A stretch of DNA of 11,485 bases, taken from NCBI GenBank assembly GCA_029983705.1, contig JASBYZ010000044.1, forward strand, positions 1 through 11,485, written 5' to 3'. The translations under genes were made by a program, and so were the position numbers. This stretch comes from Coriobacteriales bacterium (GTDB lineage: Bacteria; Actinomycetota; Coriobacteriia; Coriobacteriales; JAEZZM01). Positions 7,161 through 11,485 of this stretch are shown here, one piece after another; positions within the stretch are counted from its first letter, which is position 1; every line of letters begins with the position of its first letter. The notes beneath the pieces are model-generated. The model made no database searches. It was not told where the DNA came from and saw only the letters and a program-made list of their open reading frames with translations.

Positions 7161-7190
7161 AGCACTATAAGCTTAACTTGGGAGAGCATT

Positions 7191-8111
7191 TTGAAAAAAT
7201 TAGCGGTCATTGCAGGAATTACTGCGGCATCATACTTTATAACAAAAGAAATCCAGACTGCTACCAATACCTTTGTGATTGATGAGAAAGATATTGAACT
7301 CGAAACACTCTCTCAAAAACACGATGGCCTAAGAATTGCTCACTTAAGCGACATTCATAACCAATTCTTCTTTAAGTCTGATGAAGACTATGCCTTTGCT
7401 GTCGATAAAACCTTTAGATCTAACCTCGCAGAATCCTTATCAAAAAGAAATCCTGACATTATTGTTATTAGCGGAGATCTCTTTGATAAAAGAAGACCTC
7501 ATATTGGTCAGGGCTTAGAGTTTCTCTCTGAGCTTTCTACTATTGCTCCTGTGTATGTGGTAAGTGGAAACCATGACAAAACAACAATTGATGGTAAAGA
7601 AAGCTTGCGCGATCTTACCCACGAAAAGCTTGTAGAAACTAGCGTACACCCTCTTGATAATAGCTTTGAATTTCTAGATAAAGACCTTGCTCTTATAGGT
7701 ATTGAAGACCCACTTCACACAAACGAGCACGATTGGAATGAAGGCCTCACGGAACTTGTTAGTCGTGTACGTGAAAAGGGTGCTCAAACCATTATTTTGC
7801 TCTCACATAGGCCTGAGCGTTTTTATAGCTATGCACAAAATGCGATTGATTTAAGTCTTTGTGGCCATGCCCATGGCGGACAGGTACAAGCCCCACTTCT
7901 TGGTGTCCTCTTTGCACCACACCAAGGCTACTTCCCTCACTATACTGATGGAGTTTATACCTTGATAAACCCCGCTAACAGCGCAGGACCTAAGCTTAGC
8001 CACATGCACCTCTCACGCGGCATAGGGTCTACCAACTTAGAATTTAGATTCTTATCTCAAGCACATGCAAGTATACTTACTTTGCGCACAGCTCACTTAA
8101 CCAAAGAATAA
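7191..8111 (+). CDS. Membrane-anchored calcineurin-like metallophosphoesterase (YkuE/YaeI-like)
   Basis: A 306-residue dimetal phosphoesterase. The N terminus (KK, then about residues 4-18) is a short hydrophobic segment fitting a signal anchor, so the enzyme probably works at or outside the membrane. Metal-ligand motifs appear in order: SDIH (Asp54, His56), SGDLFD (Asp96), SGNHD (Asn127, His128), LSHRPE (His206) and CGHAHGGQ (His226, His228). The GHxHGGQ ending is typical of the YkuE/YaeI group, some of which cleave lipid-linked or nucleotide pyrophosphates; the substrate here is unknown. The start is TTG at 7191, with GGGAG 6-7 bases upstream. It lies 127 bp after rpsT behind that gene's terminator. 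A TATAAG at 7166-7171 could be a -10 box, but no matching -35 was seen. Its last 35 bases overlap the 3' end of holA on the other strand. Confidence 0.87.
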   Translation: MKKLAVIAGITAASYFITKEIQTATNTFVIDEKDIELETLSQKHDGLRIAHLSDIHNQFFFKSDEDYAFAVDKTFRSNLAESLSKRNPDIIVISGDLFDKRRPHIGQGLEFLSELSTIAPVYVVSGNHDKTTIDGKESLRDLTHEKLVETSVHPLDNSFEFLDKDLALIGIEDPLHTNEHDWNEGLTELVSRVREKGAQTIILLSHRPERFYSYAQNAIDLSLCGHAHGGQVQAPLLGVLFAPHQGYFPHYTDGVYTLINPANSAGPKLSHMHLSRGIGSTNLEFRFLSQAHASILTLRTAHLTKE

Positions 8112-9030
8112 AAGCTGTTTGCTTGTCTCCACTACTTTTTAGCGCAAGCTCGCAATCAGCAGCAGCGCTTAAAGCATGTCTGAGCTCTAACTCGCTAAAA
8201 TTACTTTGCCATTTCATGTGGTTTTTAACCTGCCAAGCTTGCATACCAAGCTCACTTGCAAGTAGATGTGCTTGCCCTCGCTCAAAAAGCACTTTTGCAA
8301 CTAAGAGCTCACGTACGCGCGCTGTACAAAAACTTAATAGACCCAGTAAGGACTGGTTAGGCATTTGTTTAAGGAGCATGAGCACTTTAGGAAGGTTTCT
8401 TTGACTCATAGCATCACTAATATCCCAAGGCTTAACATCTGCCACCCTACTTACCTGTTCTTCAATCATTTGCAGGCTTATTGTAGATTGATCAGGAAAC
8501 ATCTGAGAAAGTTTTTTAAGCTCTGAGTCTATCAATAGCGTAGACTCCCCCAGTCGTGAAACAAGTTCACGCGCTGCATCTGAGTCAAGCTGCTTATTGT
8601 AGCCTTGTGCTATCTTTTTTGCATAATCTGGAAGCTCCCAACGCTTTTTAGATTCAGATACTACAATTGCCTTTGGATCTATTTTGCTAAAAGCCTTATA
8701 CAGGCGGGTATTTTTGGCAAGCTTTGTAGCCTGAAGCGCTAAAATACTTGATTCAAGTGGAGATTTTAAATATTCAACTAAAGCCTCTGAAAGTTCTTTA
8801 TCAAGCTTCTCGCCATGAGCTATAAAGATTAGGCGCCTGTCTCCCATAATAGGAAAGGCATTTAGTGCTGCAAGCACCTCAGCACTCTCAATACCAAGCT
8901 CTGCGTCAAAAAAGTTATAGTCAAAGGTTTTTGCTGCCTCATCAATATAGGATTCAATGCGCTCTTTAGCTTTATCCTGTTTAAGCTCATCGTCACCTAC
9001 AAGTAAATATGCTGGAAGTAGTGTAGTCAC
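8077..9030 (-). CDS. holA: DNA polymerase III delta subunit (clamp-loader wrench)
   Basis: A 317-residue protein of the usual HolA length. The delta subunit opens the beta sliding clamp so that the clamp loader can place it on primed DNA. The N-terminal AAA+-like domain begins PAYLLVGDDELKQDKAKERI, followed by FDYNFFDA, the LNAFPIMGDRRLIFI segment (about 56-70) and the ALQATKLAKNTRLYKAF region. It lacks a catalytic Walker site, as is normal for delta. The middle lid domain contains RELVSRLGESTLLIDSELKKL. The C-terminal helical collar domain contains DAMSQRNLPKVLMLLKQM. The start is GTG at 9030, and GTGA is shared with the comEC stop (4-bp overlap), a layout typical of translational coupling; no strong separate ribosome-binding site is seen. 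It ends inside the 3' end of the convergent phosphoesterase gene. comEC-holA adjacency is common in Gram-positives. Confidence 0.93.
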   Translation of the reverse strand: MTTLLPAYLLVGDDELKQDKAKERIESYIDEAAKTFDYNFFDAELGIESAEVLAALNAFPIMGDRRLIFIAHGEKLDKELSEALVEYLKSPLESSILALQATKLAKNTRLYKAFSKIDPKAIVVSESKKRWELPDYAKKIAQGYNKQLDSDAARELVSRLGESTLLIDSELKKLSQMFPDQSTISLQMIEEQVSRVADVKPWDISDAMSQRNLPKVLMLLKQMPNQSLLGLLSFCTARVRELLVAKVLFERGQAHLLASELGMQAWQVKNHMKWQSNFSELELRHALSAAADCELALKSSGDKQTAFILWLSELCAK

Positions 9031-11354
9031 GCGGATTCTTTCTGATACTCATGTTGCCAAAAAGGTAGTACTAGTATACCAGTATCTTTAAGACCTACAT
9101 CTCCTTGAAGGTCTGTTCTCAGCACGTTTGAACCCTCATCTTCTAAGAGCTTAAGCGTCTCTTTATGAGGATGTCCATAACGATTATTTTTACCACAACT
9201 AATTAAAGAAAGCTTAGGTTTAAGTGTAGCCATCTGCCAAGCATAGGCTCCATTTCTTGAGCCGTGATGGCCCACTTTTAAGATATCAACCTCGCTCAGC
9301 TTATAATTCTTGAGTATTTCTTCAAGTTCATCTTTTTCTGCATCACCTGTTAACAGGCAGCTAAACTCTGTAAAAGTATTTTGATAGTGTGCGTAAAGTA
9401 CTAAAGAATCCTCATTATCTTCTCCGTCAACGTAACTACTTGGCCAAAGCACCATACAGTTAAAATTAGCAAGCTTAAAACTATCTCCTGCAGAAAGAGA
9501 AATCATTCCTTTACGAGCAATCTTTGAAAGCTCGATTTTTCTTTTCTCATCCATCTGCTCAAATACTCCTTTTGCAAAGAGTAGGTAGTCAATATCTACA
9601 TGCTGAGAAAGCTCATCGAGTGCACCTATATGGTCTTTATCCAAATGCGTAATCATAAGGTAGTCAAGGTGTTTAACATGATTTCTGTAAAGGGCATCAA
9701 TCACTTTTTTATGCGCGCCCGTATCTACAAGTAAGCTTTTGTTTTTACTCTTAAGTAAGATGCTGTCGCCCTGTCCTACATCTAAGGCATAAACTCCTGG
9801 TAGCATTTGGTATGAGAGGATAAAAATCATGTACATCGTGAGCACTCCAAACATCCACCCCGCATACCTTATAACTTTAAAGCTTGGTCGTGGCCAATAT
9901 ATAAGGACTAGAAGCGTGATTATAAGACTTAGCGCAATGAGTACGAATTGATTTGCATCAGAATATAGCGATGATAAGGGTAGCGATGACATGTAGCTCG
10001 TAAGAGTGGTGGCAGCACTAAAGATATGTTCAGACACTAAGACCATCCCCTCGCCTAAGCTTGGGAAAAGTGAATAAAGCAGTAAAGCTTTAAGTCCCAC
10101 TATCAAGCCTAAAGAGATGAGTGGTGAGACCAATATATTTGCAAGTGGTGAGATAAGCGAGAGCGTGTTAAAAGTTGGAATCACGAGAGCCAAACTTGCT
10201 GCCTGAGCACAAAGCGTCAAACAGAGGCCCTCACAAACTACGAAGGCTTTCTTTCCTATTACGCCCTCGAGACCTTTTATGTATGAAATAAGCAAGGGCG
10301 TAAAGACAATAAGTGCCATAACAGAGAGGGCCGAGAGGGCAAAACTGAGCGAAAGCGCCGTGAGCGGATCATGCAGTATAAGTACAAGGCCCGCAAAAGC
10401 AAGTCCACTAAGCCCATCAGCCCGCCTTTTGATAAGTAGTGCACTTAAGCTTATAAAGAGCATAAACCATGAGCGCAAAGCAGAAATTTGAAAGCCAGTA
10501 AAGACCACATATATAAGGCTTGCTACAAGCAGTGCTCCTATCAAATAGCTACGATTAAGTTTTAAGGCTTTAAGCACAAATAAGATGAGTCCGTTTACTA
10601 CCACTAAGTGTGAGCCCGAAACTGCAATAAGGTGTGAAAGCCCTGTTTCAGAAAAATCTCTGTAAAGTGAGCGCGTCTTTAGATCTGAACTATAACCTAA
10701 GACAACGCCTGCAAATAAGGAACGCGCTTCACTTTTTTGAGGATCTACAATGTGTAGCAGCTGCTTTCGTAAGTTTAGTATGGGAGATACTAGGCTCTGC
10801 TCAGTTTTAATTGAGCTTTCTATACGTGTAAGCGTGTAGCTTGAAACTATTCCTTGGCGTGTATAAATTTTTTCCCAAAAGCTCTCACCAAAGTCCTTAA
10901 ATGCACCACTTACATAGAAGCGCTCACCTAAATAAAGCTCACTCATCTTTGGGTCAATCTCAAGTTTTATAAGGGCTCCGCTTTCTAAGAGCTTTACCGT
11001 ATATGAGTTTTTATAGCTTGAATAAGATATGTCTGAAGCTATTTCTATAGCCAGGTTTTGAGCACTCAACTCTTTAAGTTTAGTTTTACTCTCATCAAAT
11101 GAGTATGTTTGCGTGATAGCAAGCACAGCTGAGAGCAAAATAAGCCCAAGTGAAAGTAAAAGACCTCTTAATGCTTGAAGGTAATAGAATATGCCCATAC
11201 ATACTAAAGCCCCAAGGATAGAGAGAGCTACAAAGTGCGCCTCTTTTATAAGCAGCGCTTCAAGTAAGAATGCAAGTTCAAGCCAAATAAAGATGAAGCT
11301 TATAAAGAGAAGTGAGATGTGTGGTCGCTTAGGGTGAGTATCTGTATCAAACAC
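9027..11354 (-). CDS. comEC: ComEC/Rec2, DNA-uptake channel protein
   Basis: A 775-residue polytopic membrane protein that carries single-stranded DNA across the cytoplasmic membrane during transformation. It has hydrophobic helices at about 14-80, then a soluble OB-fold-like region (about 85-200). The Competence domain (about 210-490) includes SLFAGVVLGY and HLIAVSGSHL (241-250). A C-terminal metallo-beta-lactamase-like domain follows: ALDVGQGDS (523-531), VDTGAH (543-548), THLDKDH (569-575), TGDAEKDE (669-676) and GHHGSRN (695-701), ending near GHPH (727-730). All metal-binding motifs look intact, so the domain could act as the nuclease degrading the non-transported strand. The start is GTG at 11354, overlapping the comEA end by 8 bp. 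An in-frame TGA lies 15 bases upstream, so the start cannot be further out. It overlaps holA by 4 bp. Confidence 0.96.
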   Translation of the reverse strand: MFDTDTHPKRPHISLLFISFIFIWLELAFLLEALLIKEAHFVALSILGALVCMGIFYYLQALRGLLLSLGLILLSAVLAITQTYSFDESKTKLKELSAQNLAIEIASDISYSSYKNSYTVKLLESGALIKLEIDPKMSELYLGERFYVSGAFKDFGESFWEKIYTRQGIVSSYTLTRIESSIKTEQSLVSPILNLRKQLLHIVDPQKSEARSLFAGVVLGYSSDLKTRSLYRDFSETGLSHLIAVSGSHLVVVNGLILFVLKALKLNRSYLIGALLVASLIYVVFTGFQISALRSWFMLFISLSALLIKRRADGLSGLAFAGLVLILHDPLTALSLSFALSALSVMALIVFTPLLISYIKGLEGVIGKKAFVVCEGLCLTLCAQAASLALVIPTFNTLSLISPLANILVSPLISLGLIVGLKALLLYSLFPSLGEGMVLVSEHIFSAATTLTSYMSSLPLSSLYSDANQFVLIALSLIITLLVLIYWPRPSFKVIRYAGWMFGVLTMYMIFILSYQMLPGVYALDVGQGDSILLKSKNKSLLVDTGAHKKVIDALYRNHVKHLDYLMITHLDKDHIGALDELSQHVDIDYLLFAKGVFEQMDEKRKIELSKIARKGMISLSAGDSFKLANFNCMVLWPSSYVDGEDNEDSLVLYAHYQNTFTEFSCLLTGDAEKDELEEILKNYKLSEVDILKVGHHGSRNGAYAWQMATLKPKLSLISCGKNNRYGHPHKETLKLLEDEGSNVLRTDLQGDVGLKDTGILVLPFWQHEYQKESA

Positions 11355-11485
11355 ATATGTGCTCTTTCATCTTACTAAACTTCTTTTCTCCTATCCCGCT
11401 CACACGACATATGTCTTCTATTGAGCTGTAAGCTCCTTTTTTTCGTTCATCAATAATTGCTTGTGCTGTTTTTGGACCAACACCG
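11347..11485 (-). CDS. comEA: ComEA-type competence DNA-binding protein, C-terminal part, cut by the window edge
   Basis: Only the last 45 codons are visible. They read from GVGPKTAQAIIDERKKGAYS to SGIGEKKFSKMKEHICV. This is the paired helix-hairpin-helix DNA-binding domain of ComEA: two GxGxK/xx hairpins (GVGPKTA and GIGEKKF) separated by the conserved SSIEDICRV helix. ComEA is the membrane-anchored receptor that binds incoming double-stranded DNA and passes it to ComEC. The N-terminal membrane anchor lies outside the window. The stop codon TGA (11349..11347) is 8 bp inside comEC, which follows directly. It was found by translating the edge of the window. Confidence 0.93.
   Translation of the reverse strand, partial: GVGPKTAQAIIDERKKGAYSSIEDICRVSGIGEKKFSKMKEHICV
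11352..11415. repeat. Two ACATATGT-centred 10-bp palindromes at the comEA/comEC junction
   Basis: CACATATGTG (11352-11361) and GACATATGTC (11406-11415) are each perfect 10-bp palindromes sharing the 8-base core ACATATGT, with centres 54 bp apart. Both are inside comEA, where they encode His/Asp-Ile-Cys, and the first also contains the comEC GTG start. An 8-mer of this composition is expected less than once in a window this size, so a close pair is notable. The pair may still be coincidence driven by the Ile-Cys codons. Confidence 0.35.

Noticed and set aside
1850..8580. The 9-mer TTCACGCGC occurs four times, suggesting a possible uptake or signal sequence.
   Set aside because: All four copies are the complement of in-frame GCG CGT GAA (Ala-Arg-Glu) codons. 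They are better explained by protein sequence and codon choice than by a DNA signal.

Overview
This is an ordinary but well-preserved housekeeping segment of a bacterial chromosome. By eye it is roughly 40% G+C. The gene order comEA-comEC-holA / rpsT / lepA / hemW / dnaJ is widespread in Gram-positive bacteria, including Actinomycetota. The protein sequences, especially S20, HolA and the DnaJ that follows hemW, look most like a low-GC member of Coriobacteriia (Atopobium/Fannyhessea/Lancefieldella-type). That placement comes from memory of protein families and gene order, not from a database search.

Layout, left to right. Five minus-strand genes fill positions 1-6531. Read in transcription order they are an OatA-like membrane acyltransferase with an SGNH domain, lepA (EF-4), a tRNA-dihydrouridine synthase, hemW, and a dnaJ cut by the left edge. 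Their spacing is 26, 15 or 9, -13 and 54 bp. A 265-bp divergent intergenic region (6532-6796) carries an AT-rich palindrome, a credible sigma-70-type promoter and leader hairpins for rpsT. Two plus-strand genes follow: rpsT (S20), with a strong intrinsic terminator, and a YkuE/YaeI-like membrane-anchored metallophosphoesterase. The right third is a minus-strand run, comEA (cut by the right edge), comEC and holA, with each gene overlapping the next by a few bases. holA and the phosphoesterase converge and overlap tail to tail by 35 bp.

Functional grouping. comEA and comEC encode the DNA receptor and inner-membrane channel of natural transformation, and holA encodes the delta subunit of the polymerase III clamp loader. 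rpsT, lepA, dus, hemW and dnaJ cover translation, tRNA modification, heme handling and protein folding. Relative to the order I know from other Gram-positive and actinobacterial genomes, three genes look inserted: the acyltransferase between rpsT and lepA, dus between lepA and hemW, and the phosphoesterase between rpsT and holA. hrcA, often found between hemW and dnaJ, is absent here.

I found no sign of a new defence, mobile or RNA-guided system, no tRNA or rRNA gene, and no CRISPR array or insertion sequence. The items worth a second look are small in scale: unusual translation starts, overlapping gene ends, short palindromes, a hexamer enrichment, and the architecture of the acyltransferase.
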